Of a stretch of DNA of 28,808 nt, positions 16,101 to 22,393 are shown piece after piece; the stretch's first letter is position 1; each line of letters opens with the position of its first letter. The translations under genes and the position numbers were made by a program. Origin of the DNA: JBQLZO01 sp052168315 (lineage in GTDB: Bacteria > Planctomycetota > Phycisphaerae > Phycisphaerales > UBA1924). The notes below the pieces were generated by a model that was not told where the DNA came from, searched no databases, and saw only the letters and a list, made by a program, of their open reading frames with translations. Location: NCBI GenBank assembly GCA_052168315.1, contig JBQLZO010000016.1, positions 1 to 28,808 on the forward strand. Reading direction: 5' to 3'.

Positions 16101-18363
16101 TCAGTGCGTTGACGCCATCATCGACGCCGATGTCGACGCTGGACCATGCGATGCCATCCCAGCGGGCGATGCGGTCGACGGCGATGCCGCCGGCCTGGGT
16201 GAACTCACCGGCGACATAGAGCGCCGGGCCATCGCCATCGTCGTGGACGGCCATCGCGGTCACCCAGTCGTTGACGCCGGTGCCTGCGGGCCCGGTGAGG
16301 GCCTGCCATGCGAATCCGTTCCATCTGGCGATGTGGTTGACGGTCACGCCGCCGGCGGTGGTGAAGAGGCCGCCGGCGTAGAGCGCCGGGCCGGCGCCGT
16401 CGTCGAACACGACGAGCGCGTTGACATTGTCGTTCATGCCGGTGGCGGCCGGTCCGGTGAGGGCGGACCATCCCGCGGGTGTCCAGCGGGCGATGCGGTT
16501 GACGGTGAGACCGCCGGCGACGGTGAAGTTTCCGCCGGCGTAGATGGCGGGGCCGGATCCGTCGTTGTGTGAGACGATGGCGCGGACGATGTTGCCGCCC
16601 GCCACGCCCGTGCCGGCGGGACCGGAGAGCGGGGCCCATGCCGAGCCGTTCCATCGCGCGATGCGGTTGACGGTGACGCCGCCGGCGCTGACGAAGCTGC
16701 CCCCGGCGAAGAGTTCACCGGCGTGTGATTCGAGCGCGTACACATTGAAGTTCATGCCGATGAGCGTCGGACCGGCGAGCGGCTGCCAGGTCGATCCGGT
16801 CCATTTGGCGATGCGGTTGACGGTGACGCCGCCCGCGGTGGTGAACTGGCCGCCGGCGTAGATCGCATCGCCCGTGCCGTCGTTGTGCACGGTGAGGGCG
16901 AGCACATCGCCGTTGGTGCCGATGCCTCCGGGCGCGACGAGGGGTTCCCATGCGATGCCATCCCAGCGGGCGATCTGGTTTGCGGTCTGGGCGTTCACAT
17001 CGGTGAATTGGCCGCCGGCGTAGACATGGCCGGCGTGCAGCGCCAGCGCTTCGATCTGGTCGTTCGGTCCCGAGACGCCGGTGCCCGCCAGGGGCTGCCA
17101 GTCGGATCCGTTCCAGCTTGCGATTCGGTTGGCGACCTTTCCGCCGGCGGCTGTGAAGTCTCCCGCGGCGTAGAGCGTTGATGCGCTGCCTTCGTTGATC
17201 GCCTTGAGCGCGTAGATGCCGGAGTTCATGCCCTGCCCGCCGGGGGCGTTGAGCGGCGACCAGGCCGTGCCACTCCAGCGTGCGATGTAGTTGGCCGGGA
17301 CGCCGCCCGCGGAGGTGAACCAGCCTCCGACGATGAGCGCCGGCGGGATGGGTCCTCCGGCGTCGGCGTCGTAGCTGGCGAGTCCTCGCACATCTCCTGA
17401 GACACCGGCGGCCGCGGGTCCGGCGAGGGTGGACCAGGCGGTGCCGTTCCACTTTGCGATGTTGTTGGCGGCGAGCCCGCCCGCGATGCCGAATTCGCCG
17501 CCGGCGTAGAGCGCGGGGCCCGATCCATCGTCGTGTTCGGCGAGGATCCAGACATCGTCGTCCATGCCCGTGCCGATGGGCCCGGAGAGCGCGGTCCAAC
17601 CTCCGGAGCCGTCCCAGCGCGCGATGCGGTTCAGCGCGGTGGCGCCGGACAGCGTGAACATGCCGGCGGCGTAGAGCGCCGGTCCGGTGCCATCGTCGTG
17701 GACGAGCAGGTCCTGGACGGAGTCGTCGAAGCCGAGCGATGCGGAGCCGGGAAAGGGTGACCAGTTGGAGCCATCCCAGCGGGCGATGCGGTTGGCCGGC
17801 ACGCCACCGGCGGTGGTGAAGGAGCCGGCGGCGTAGAGCGCTGGTCCGGTCCCGGCATCGAAGACGGCGAGCGCGGAGACGGGGGCGTCCATTCCGGTGC
17901 CGCTCGGGCCCGAGAGTGTTGCCCATGCCTGGCCATCCCACTTGGCGATGAAGTTCGCTGTGCTGCCGCCGGCGACGGTGAACACGCCCGCGACGAACAG
18001 GGCGGGTCCGGAGCCGTCATCGAAGACGACGGCGTCGAAGCTCCACAGATCGAGCCCTGCGCCGCCGGGGGAGTTGAGTGCGATCCAGTTGGCTCCATCC
18101 CAAGCGGCGATGTATTGGGCCGATGCGCTTCCCGCGATCTCGAACGATCCGCCGGCGATGAGTTGTTCGGGCTGCGGACCCGGCCCATCGGGATCGAAAC
18201 TGGCGATGGAGAACACGAACGAATCGAGTCCGGGGACTCCATCGCCGGGGAGCCATGATGGGCCGCAGACCTGCGCGCCCGCATGCCGGGCTTGCCCGCC
18301 CGCGATTGCGAGGAGGATGGCCGCGAGTCCCGGTGTGATGGGGTCTTTGCGTGTGGTGGGCAT
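13105..18363 (-). CDS. Giant secreted composite protein: 13 W-D-G repeats, beta-helix-like region, FG-GAP propeller, double dockerin-like tail (protein E)
   Basis: The protein has 1752 residues. A signal peptide (about 1-30) is followed by 13 repeats of about 55-60 residues at about 35-785. Each repeat has a core of the form NRIARWDGSxW-x-LxGPxGTG followed by AL-x-VFDDGSGPALYAGGxFTTAGG. This is a kelch/WD-like beta-repeat type that I know from planctomycete secreted proteins. Residues about 795-1260 are rich in short beta-strand repeats (SMAIGESGTGAL, ITLGTNAGASG) like autotransporter-type beta-helices. Seven degenerate FG-GAP units lie at about 1310-1665. The two-unit dockerin-like tail with bracketing cysteines spans about 1700-1752. 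The ATG at 18363 has GGAGGA upstream and a signal peptide after it, unlike the in-frame codon at 18480. Function unknown; protein F has the same architecture. Confidence 0.87.
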   Translation of the reverse strand: MPTTRKDPITPGLAAILLAIAGGQARHAGAQVCGPSWLPGDGVPGLDSFVFSIASFDPDGPGPQPEQLIAGGSFEIAGSASAQYIAAWDGANWIALNSPGGAGLDLWSFDAVVFDDGSGPALFVAGVFTVAGGSTANFIAKWDGQAWATLSGPSGTGMDAPVSALAVFDAGTGPALYAAGSFTTAGGVPANRIARWDGSNWSPFPGSASLGFDDSVQDLLVHDDGTGPALYAAGMFTLSGATALNRIARWDGSGGWTALSGPIGTGMDDDVWILAEHDDGSGPALYAGGEFGIAGGLAANNIAKWNGTAWSTLAGPAAAGVSGDVRGLASYDADAGGPIPPALIVGGWFTSAGGVPANYIARWSGTAWSPLNAPGGQGMNSGIYALKAINEGSASTLYAAGDFTAAGGKVANRIASWNGSDWQPLAGTGVSGPNDQIEALALHAGHVYAGGQFTDVNAQTANQIARWDGIAWEPLVAPGGIGTNGDVLALTVHNDGTGDAIYAGGQFTTAGGVTVNRIAKWTGSTWQPLAGPTLIGMNFNVYALESHAGELFAGGSFVSAGGVTVNRIARWNGSAWAPLSGPAGTGVAGGNIVRAIVSHNDGSGPAIYAGGNFTVAGGLTVNRIARWTPAGWSALTGPAATGMNDNVNALVVFDDGAGPALYAGGLFTTAGGVTVNHIARWNGFAWQALTGPAGTGVNDWVTAMAVHDDGDGPALYVAGEFTQAGGIAVDRIARWDGIAWSSVDIGVDDGVNALISYDPDALGPANPRLLAGGDFSIAGGEVSAFFAQFGEDSNIWAQPFGGQFDEPSSWLCNRPLSPFDAAFFDATIAGYTPSAFSLAFPGDPEPKLARSLRMRTDIVTLNLAGQSLLLTESSTTIARPSLVVGELAGLGSTLTIRNFPNDQPAASVTAGALSIGDQPTTGPSILNRLQVQDEDSALVIHGDAYIGRRADAGELIVQGKAYAALRGTISIGAEPGSGGTIIVRNPQTLFEHSSPLPAPERRSMAIGESGTGALIIGGAGPQAGATARTFGRMDTITLGTNAGASGLVRVEGLNSRWEIESERLQIGLHAAGTLDIRDGARVESDTLNGVQIGFEPDGQGIVSLTGALSQWFETSSAINIGPNGAVFVGEGASIDAVAINVLPGGALEGDGQIGGGSTLGLTTNVTNLGTVRPGNGEVAGGTLTIVGDYRQVGPPPGGGPEQAGRLIARIDASGAADRLVVLGNADLRGGLFIEIDPEAEPALAQSFEVFSTDTPPNPGAEQFGVALMPGLTDGKYMRLNYTSSDAGEGVDGPSAQSAIVSVELLSALLGFGDPDSIPIAGQPTDLAVADINADALDDIIVTLTGPSPASPGSVLVLTNLGDGTAFASQQFPTGPEPTAIAIGEFDPQIATSGLGGPDIAISCSGDDTVRVLSNTGGSFVDSPFGPIPVGAAPSDIVADEFLTPGVIDLFVANLEDGTIQRLANNGAGLFTPQAPIAIGTAPIALASADLDNSGLPDLAVALGGEDSARPVLNAGSGSFIPQAKIPVGTNPAGIGIEELEFDKDLDTRPTIIVINGGSNSASIIEGDGAGAFAPAVDIPLGGQPISQAAWDMDEDGDTDLAFVVIDEEAGRLVRILRNDTEPDSGQIVLAPADDVAEGEEPILVDSGEMDTDPGEEIVTINQTGAALNAPAANTIPPATNGPLASLSIRPPIRTNPPICPGDLNNDREVNSDDLAILLSAFGTSPDGDLNSDGKTNSDDLGILLSAFGSQCN
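13190..13270 (-). repeat. 81-bp perfect repeat, copy 2 (tail of gene E)
   Basis: This block is identical to 11591-11671 in gene C, in the same orientation and 1599 bp apart. It encodes the first of two dockerin-like units. Confidence 0.92.
16010..18260 (-). repeat. Thirteen tandem W-D-G type repeats of protein E
   Basis: I count 13 units by the IA(R/K/A/S)W-x-G motif, with a period of about 165-185 bp. Units are more diverged from each other than the blades of A-C, although segments such as GGVTVNRIA(R/K)W recur. Confidence 0.8.
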
Positions 18364-18385
18364 GGGTGGATCCTCCGCGGCATCG

Positions 18386-18436
18386 CGGAGCATCCGTCGG
18401 AGCGTTCCCCTCGGCGGCGCTCCGGCGGATGCTCCG
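18386..18436 (-). promoter_or_regulatory. Long inverted repeat in the leader of gene E
   Basis: The arms at 18386-18404 and 18418-18436 are 19 nt each. They pair with a single mismatch (a G-T pair in one of the two strands) around a 13-nt loop. The hairpin ends 22 bases before the E start codon, leaving the ribosome-binding GGAGGA (18371-18376) free. It could protect the mRNA, act as an attenuator, or bind a protein. Confidence 0.6.
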
Positions 18437-18978
18437 AGCGGCGTTCGGCGTCGGCGCTGCCTATTGCGGTAGTCGAACATACCTGAGGTGCGCTGTTTCC
18501 CCTAGCGCTCCGACAGGGATTTTGTGTGGGTATTGCGCAAGGGCCTTGAGAGGGCGTTGCCGGGGGCTTGGTCCTAGGAAGGCGATGGGACTACTTGGTC
18601 GCTTTGGGCCCCGGGGGCGGTCGATTCGCTCCGGCTGGACGGCTTGGGAGCATTGCCGGCGATGGGCGGGGCGCTGGGAGTTGGTCGCGCGATTGCCCGT
18701 GCGGGCTTCGACGAATGGGCTCACGGAAGGACCGTTTCGGAGCCTGGTTGGTGGGCGCGGGGGTGGTGATGGTGATGGTGATCGCGGCGGGCGTGGAGGT
18801 TGCGGCGAGTGTGCATCGGATGCCGGTGATCGCTGCGGCGGAGGGGGTGGCCCGCCGCTCCACGCGGCACAAGGGGGGCGGGGGGGGGCGACGCAGCGAC
18901 AGCGGTGGACTCGCGGCCGACGGGTTCGTCGGGCGTCGCCCTTGGAGCTTCCCGATGCGAGTCGGGGCGCCGCGATGC
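18437..18978. other. Gene-free region between gene E leader and tRNA scar
   Basis: I see no convincing gene. The part nearest E should hold its promoter on the minus strand, but no clear -35/-10 pair is visible. A short GGTGAT repeat lies near 18766-18782. A + strand frame from the ATG at 18715 begins with a hydrophobic stretch but runs straight through the terminator and tRNA antisense without a stop, so it is not accepted. G-runs occur near 18876-18890. Confidence 0.4.
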
Positions 18979-19013
18979 GGAAAGAAAGAAGCCCCTGGCG
19001 GTCTGCCAAGGGC
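18979..19013 (-). terminator. Intrinsic terminator of the tRNA-Ser gene
   Basis: On the minus strand a 9-bp stem with one mismatch (arms 19005-19013 and 18991-18999, 5-nt loop) is followed by TTCTTTCTTTCC. It lies about 10 bases after the tRNA 3' end, as expected of the native tRNA terminator. Confidence 0.8.
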
Positions 19014-19022
19014 ACTCTCAAG

Positions 19023-19083
19023 CGGAGAGGGGGGGATTCGAACCCCCGAGTACCCGAAGGCACTACCGGATTTCGAATCCGGC
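19023..19083 (-). tRNA. tRNA-Ser(CGA), 3' part only (integration scar)
   Basis: On the minus strand the following are complete and well paired: the anticodon arm (CCGGA/TCCGG, loop TTCGAAA, anticodon CGA at + 19073-19075), a long variable arm (GTGCC-TTCG-GGTAC), the T arm (GGGGG-TTCGAAT-CCCCC), the acceptor 3' strand CCTCTCC and discriminator G. CCA is not encoded. The long variable arm and anticodon identify serine. Nothing upstream (19084-19140) supplies the matching acceptor strand GGAGAGG or a D arm with GG, so this is not a complete gene. A 3' tRNA half attached to its own terminator, with foreign sequence in place of the 5' half, is what integrase-mediated insertion into a tRNA gene leaves at the distal junction. 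The complete gene would then be at the other end of the element, rightward and outside this window. Confidence 0.75.
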
Positions 19084-19356
19084 GACGATGATCGTAACCA
19101 TAAGGATTTACAAGCACTTAGCGACTCCCCCACTGCCACCCCAGCAGCCACGCCAGCAACGACCGCCGAATCCACCCGCGATCCGGCCCTCGTTGCCCTC
19201 GGCGAGCGGTGGTCCTCGCTCCCGGCTCACCTTCGCGTGGCGATTCTCACGATCGCTGGAGTCGATGCCAGTGTCGGGGCCGAGCAGGCCGCACACCAAC
19301 TGCCGACACCGGGAGCGCATCGTGCGCATCCGACGCCCGAACCCCCCACCGACTGA
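19084..19356 (+). pseudogene. Orphan reading frame, possible severed integrase C-terminal tail
   Basis: A + strand frame enters from the tRNA antisense sequence (IRTPEYPKALPDFESG) and continues with KDLQALSDSP, a Pro/Ala/Thr-rich linker, then DPALVALGERWSSLPAHLRVAILTIAGVDA-like sequence before stopping at 19356. I recall short helical tails of this kind (D-x-L-x-x-L-x-x-W-x-x-LP-x-x-x-R-x-x-I) at the ends of planctomycete tyrosine recombinases that read through a tRNA attachment site. If so, the catalytic part is at the far end of the element and the two are joined only in the excised circle. There is no start codon of its own that I trust. The call is an inference. Confidence 0.4.
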
Positions 19357-19462
19357 CCTAACCGCCGCGGCGTGCCCGGGGGGGTGCGGCGTGGCTTCGG
19401 CCGTGCTCGGCTTCGGCGTGGTGCCGATGGCGACGCGGTTCCACTCCGACTGGGAGACCACC

Positions 19463-19978
19463 ATGGCACCCTCGACCACCTCGACCTCCACGAACATCGA
19501 CACCCCGACCAGCACCACCACCAAGCCGAGGGCGGCGACGCCCGCCCGCTCGAAGTCCGGCAAGGCGAAGCGGAAGTCCGGCGGCTCCGGGAGATCCCGG
19601 CGACCCGCCCCGACGCTCGGCTCCGCGCTCTCGCAGCACATCGCGGCCGGGCACCTGAACGACGCCTCGCCCGGTGCCCTGCGGGCGCTGACCGTGCTCC
19701 TGGCCGAGCGTCTGGTGGATGCCAACGCCAAGACGCCGGCGGAACTGGACGCCCTGGGCATCCCGGCTAAGGACACCTGCGCGGCCCTCGGGATCGCGCT
19801 GCGGCTGAACAAGCTGATGCTCGTGAACCGCGTGCTGACCGACCAGATCGCGCTCGCTGATCGCGACCCGACCGATGCGGAGATGAACGCTGTGTTCCTG
19901 GGCGGCGGGTTCGGCCCCCTGCCCGGCGATGTCAGCGAGATCGACGCGGACGCTATGGATGTGGAGATCGCCGGCTGA
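19463..19978 (+). CDS. Small unknown protein on the + strand, probably element-borne
   Basis: The product is 171 residues. A Ser/Thr-rich then strongly basic N-terminal segment (about 1-48, SKSGKAKRKSGGSGRSRR) is followed by an alpha-helical domain at about 50-150 (LTVLLAERLVDANAKTPAELDALG, broken by short loops) and an acidic C-terminus. There is no signal peptide or membrane segment. The basic stretch suggests nucleic-acid contact, but no family is recognised. The ATG at 19463 has GGGAG at good spacing; an in-frame ATG at about 19429 is possible. Its C-ending codon usage and its strand differ from the surrounding minus-strand secreted-protein genes, consistent with arrival on a mobile element. 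Confidence 0.6.
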   Translation: MAPSTTSTSTNIDTPTSTTTKPRAATPARSKSGKAKRKSGGSGRSRRPAPTLGSALSQHIAAGHLNDASPGALRALTVLLAERLVDANAKTPAELDALGIPAKDTCAALGIALRLNKLMLVNRVLTDQIALADRDPTDAEMNAVFLGGGFGPLPGDVSEIDADAMDVEIAG

Positions 19979-20540
19979 GTGATCCCTGAGCCATCCTGCG
20001 AGCGCCAGCGCCCCCGCCCGGGTCTTCGGACCCTCGGCGGGATGCTGTGCGTCTGGCGGCCGTGCTCGGGGCGGAGATGGGCGTGGGTGCCGTGGCAGGG
20101 CCGACGCAGTCCGGGCGAACCGGCGGGTGCTCGGGGAGCCATCCGTCCTGTGCGTCCGCGTCCGGTCGCCCGGGCTTTGAACGATCCACTCGGCGGTTGG
20201 GTCGATCGGCCTTTGCCGGACAACACCCGAGACGGGGCATGAGCTTGTGGCGAAGGAGGGGGCTGTCGATGCGGCGGAGGCGTCGCCCGCCCCCATCCCC
20301 GCAGCCAACGAACTCCCGCACCCCCGGGGCATACCCCCGCGCCGGGGAGCGGCTACGGGTATGGGACCCGCGACCGACTAATCGCTCAGCGGGCCCGTGG
20401 TTTGGCGCAGCGGGTCCCATGCTTGGCGGAATCCGGAGCGTTGGCTGGCATCGGCCATGCCAGGTGCGTCGGAATGTGGCCTCTGCTCAGCTCAGCGCTC
20501 AAGTTCCTCCGGAGCACACTTGTCTCCGCACCTTGAAGAA
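19979..20540. other. Gene-free region to the right of the small unknown gene
   Basis: I find no supportable gene in about 560 bp. The open frames present are GC-driven. The only structure seen is the inverted repeat at 20361-20420. Confidence 0.4.
20361..20420. repeat. 11-bp perfect inverted repeat
   Basis: ATGGGACCCGC at 20361-20371 is matched by GCGGGTCCCAT at 20410-20420. The 38-nt spacer itself contains a related AGCGGGCCCGT block. It could be a protein-binding site, an element end or an RNA structure. Confidence 0.6.
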
Positions 20541-20560
20541 GCGCGACCGCCCGGTCTCGC
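20534..20560 (-). terminator. Candidate terminator of gene D
   Basis: On the minus strand GCG-A-GACCG/CGGTC-C-CGC-type arms (20541-20560, one mismatch, 2-nt loop) are followed by TTCTT, 24 bases after the D stop codon. The T-run is short, so the terminator would be weak. Confidence 0.4.
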
Positions 20561-20583
20561 TTGCAGCCAGAGGTTCCGTCCCA

Positions 20584-22131
20584 TCACGGACACAACGTGC
20601 CGAACGCGCCAAGGAGAATGCCGAGATCGTTGGAATCGATATCGCCGTCCTGGTCGATGTCGCCCGGGCATGAGTGCCGAACAGCGATGACAGACGGATC
20701 GCTGAGCACCGAACCCAACGCACTGCTGACCAACACATCATAAATTCCAGAATCCTGTGGCGCGGCGAAGACGATAAGGCTGGATGTCGTAGCACCAGAG
20801 ATTGGACCACCATCCATCAATGCCACACCGTCTTTGCGCCACTGATAGCTCAGCGATGCAGTATCCTTGGCCGATACACTGATCGTCGCGATACCTCCTC
20901 CTACTGGCAGCAGGACGGCAGGCGCGGGCTGCGTGATGATAAGTGGTACGGGCGGTGACATCGAGCACTGGTTGAGCAGCACGCGGACGCTGCCGCTACC
21001 AGTACTCGCTGCCAACAAGTCAACCTTCCCATCACCGTTCATGTCGGCGATTGCCACAGACTGCGGATTAGCACCTACGCCGTAGACGACCTGAGGTTCA
21101 AAGGCCCCACCACCATTGTTTAGCAGCACACTGACGTTATTGCTGAATTGATTCGCGACGGCAAGGTCAGCGTCTCCGTCGCCATCGAGATCCCCAAGTG
21201 CGACCGAGGTGGGCGCATTCCCTGCGCTGTAGAGCACATCGGGCGCGAATGTGCCATCCCCTCTGTTCAGCAGCACACGGACATTGTCACCTTCATAATT
21301 CGCCACGGCGAGGTCCGAGTCTCCGTCACCGTCTAGATCGCCAATTGCGATGCATATCGGAAAGCCTCCCACGCCGTAGAGCACATCCGGCGCAAAGGTG
21401 CCGTCTCCGTCGTTGAGCAGTACGCTGATATCTCCGCCAAGCAGATTGGCAACAATGAGGTCTACATCACCGTCGTCGTCAATGTCGCCCGTTGCCACAT
21501 ACACCGGATTGGCCCCAGCGCTGTAGAGCACATCGGAGGCGAAGGTGCCGTCTCCATTGTTCATCAACACGCTCACATCTTGACTGAAGTAGTTCGCAGC
21601 CGCGATATCGAAATCGCCGTCGCCATCCAGATCATGAGCAGCTACTGACCACGGATAGTCACCCACTCCGAATGATCCACTCGTCTCAAAGATCCCAGCG
21701 CCGTCATTCAACAACACGCTGATGTCGTCACTGTTTCCATTCGCAGTTACGAGGTCGAGATCGCCATCACCATCCAAATCTGCAATTGCCACGGACTCTG
21801 GATTGTCACCCACGCCGTATGACACATAAGGGGCGAGAGACCCATCCCCGGTGTTCAGCAGCACGCTAAGACTATCGCTGCCTGGGTCTGTCACTACTAC
21901 ATCAGCATCGCCGTCGCCATCTAAGTCACCGATTGCCAAGAAGTCGGGGGTTACGCCAGCGCCAGTGACTATTGCAGGCGCGAACAGTTGCTGCGGATCG
22001 CACAAGCCCGCATGCCCGAAGCTGCCAATTGCTAACAAGCCAACCACCGCACCCGCCCACATCCACCTAGAAGGCGCCTCCTCGCGCTGACCGGTCGTTC
22101 GTGCCAGCGTATGTTTCGCAATGTTCTCCAT
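20584..22131 (-). CDS. Secreted seven-repeat FG-GAP/VCBS propeller with Ig-like domain and half dockerin-like tail (protein D)
   Basis: The protein has 515 residues and a signal peptide ending near GHA-41. Cys44 and Cys389 flank seven FG-GAP/VCBS blades, the same 345-residue spacing as in B and C. An Ig-like domain follows (YQWRKDGVALMDGG), then one EF-hand-like unit bracketed by cysteines (CPGD ... GTLCP). Its sequence is more diverged and clearly less GC-rich than A-C, with more T/A at third positions (for example 20680-21900), so it is an older or separately acquired copy. I chose the ATG at 22131 because AAAGGAC lies before it and a compact signal peptide follows. It lies 262 bp after the stop of gene F, as small gene C lies after E. 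Confidence 0.87.
   Translation of the reverse strand: MENIAKHTLARTTGQREEAPSRWMWAGAVVGLLAIGSFGHAGLCDPQQLFAPAIVTGAGVTPDFLAIGDLDGDGDADVVVTDPGSDSLSVLLNTGDGSLAPYVSYGVGDNPESVAIADLDGDGDLDLVTANGNSDDISVLLNDGAGIFETSGSFGVGDYPWSVAAHDLDGDGDFDIAAANYFSQDVSVLMNNGDGTFASDVLYSAGANPVYVATGDIDDDGDVDLIVANLLGGDISVLLNDGDGTFAPDVLYGVGGFPICIAIGDLDGDGDSDLAVANYEGDNVRVLLNRGDGTFAPDVLYSAGNAPTSVALGDLDGDGDADLAVANQFSNNVSVLLNNGGGAFEPQVVYGVGANPQSVAIADMNGDGKVDLLAASTGSGSVRVLLNQCSMSPPVPLIITQPAPAVLLPVGGGIATISVSAKDTASLSYQWRKDGVALMDGGPISGATTSSLIVFAAPQDSGIYDVLVSSALGSVLSDPSVIAVRHSCPGDIDQDGDIDSNDLGILLGAFGTLCP
20965..22002 (-). repeat. Seven tandem propeller-blade repeats of protein D
   Basis: Seven units of about 144-147 bp. Nucleotide similarity between units is lower than in genes A-C, while the protein pattern SVLLN-x-GDG-x-FAPDVLY remains. 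Confidence 0.82.
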
Positions 22132-22393
22132 CGCACTGTCCTTTCGCACGCTATGGCTCCTGCTTACCTCTTCCATCGCTACCCCATCGATTCTGCCATG
22201 GCATCTCCGAGCAGGATACACACTGCCCCGAGACTTCTCGCAGGAATCCCTCGTCCTCAAACGAATATCTTGCGACGCCGCACTGGGAATTCACTGGCAT
22301 CCGAGAAGTCCAATTACGGCCTCGAACGAGGCAACTGATTCGCAGACGCATTGGTTCCAGCGGGACAGCCGACCACCCGGGGCCTGGGCTCGC

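Noticed and set aside
19023..19140. A complete tRNA-Ser gene
   Set aside because: No acceptor 5' strand or D arm can be folded at the needed distance upstream of the anticodon arm. Only the 3' part is intact.
18715..19356. Small + strand gene with hydrophobic N-terminus starting at 18715
   Set aside because: It lacks a ribosome-binding site and reads through the terminator and tRNA antisense. The open frame is explained by high GC.
20047..20673. 208-codon + strand frame in the gap right of the small unknown gene
   Set aside because: It is Arg/Pro-rich and overlaps the tail of gene D and its terminator on the other strand. Typical GC-driven frame.
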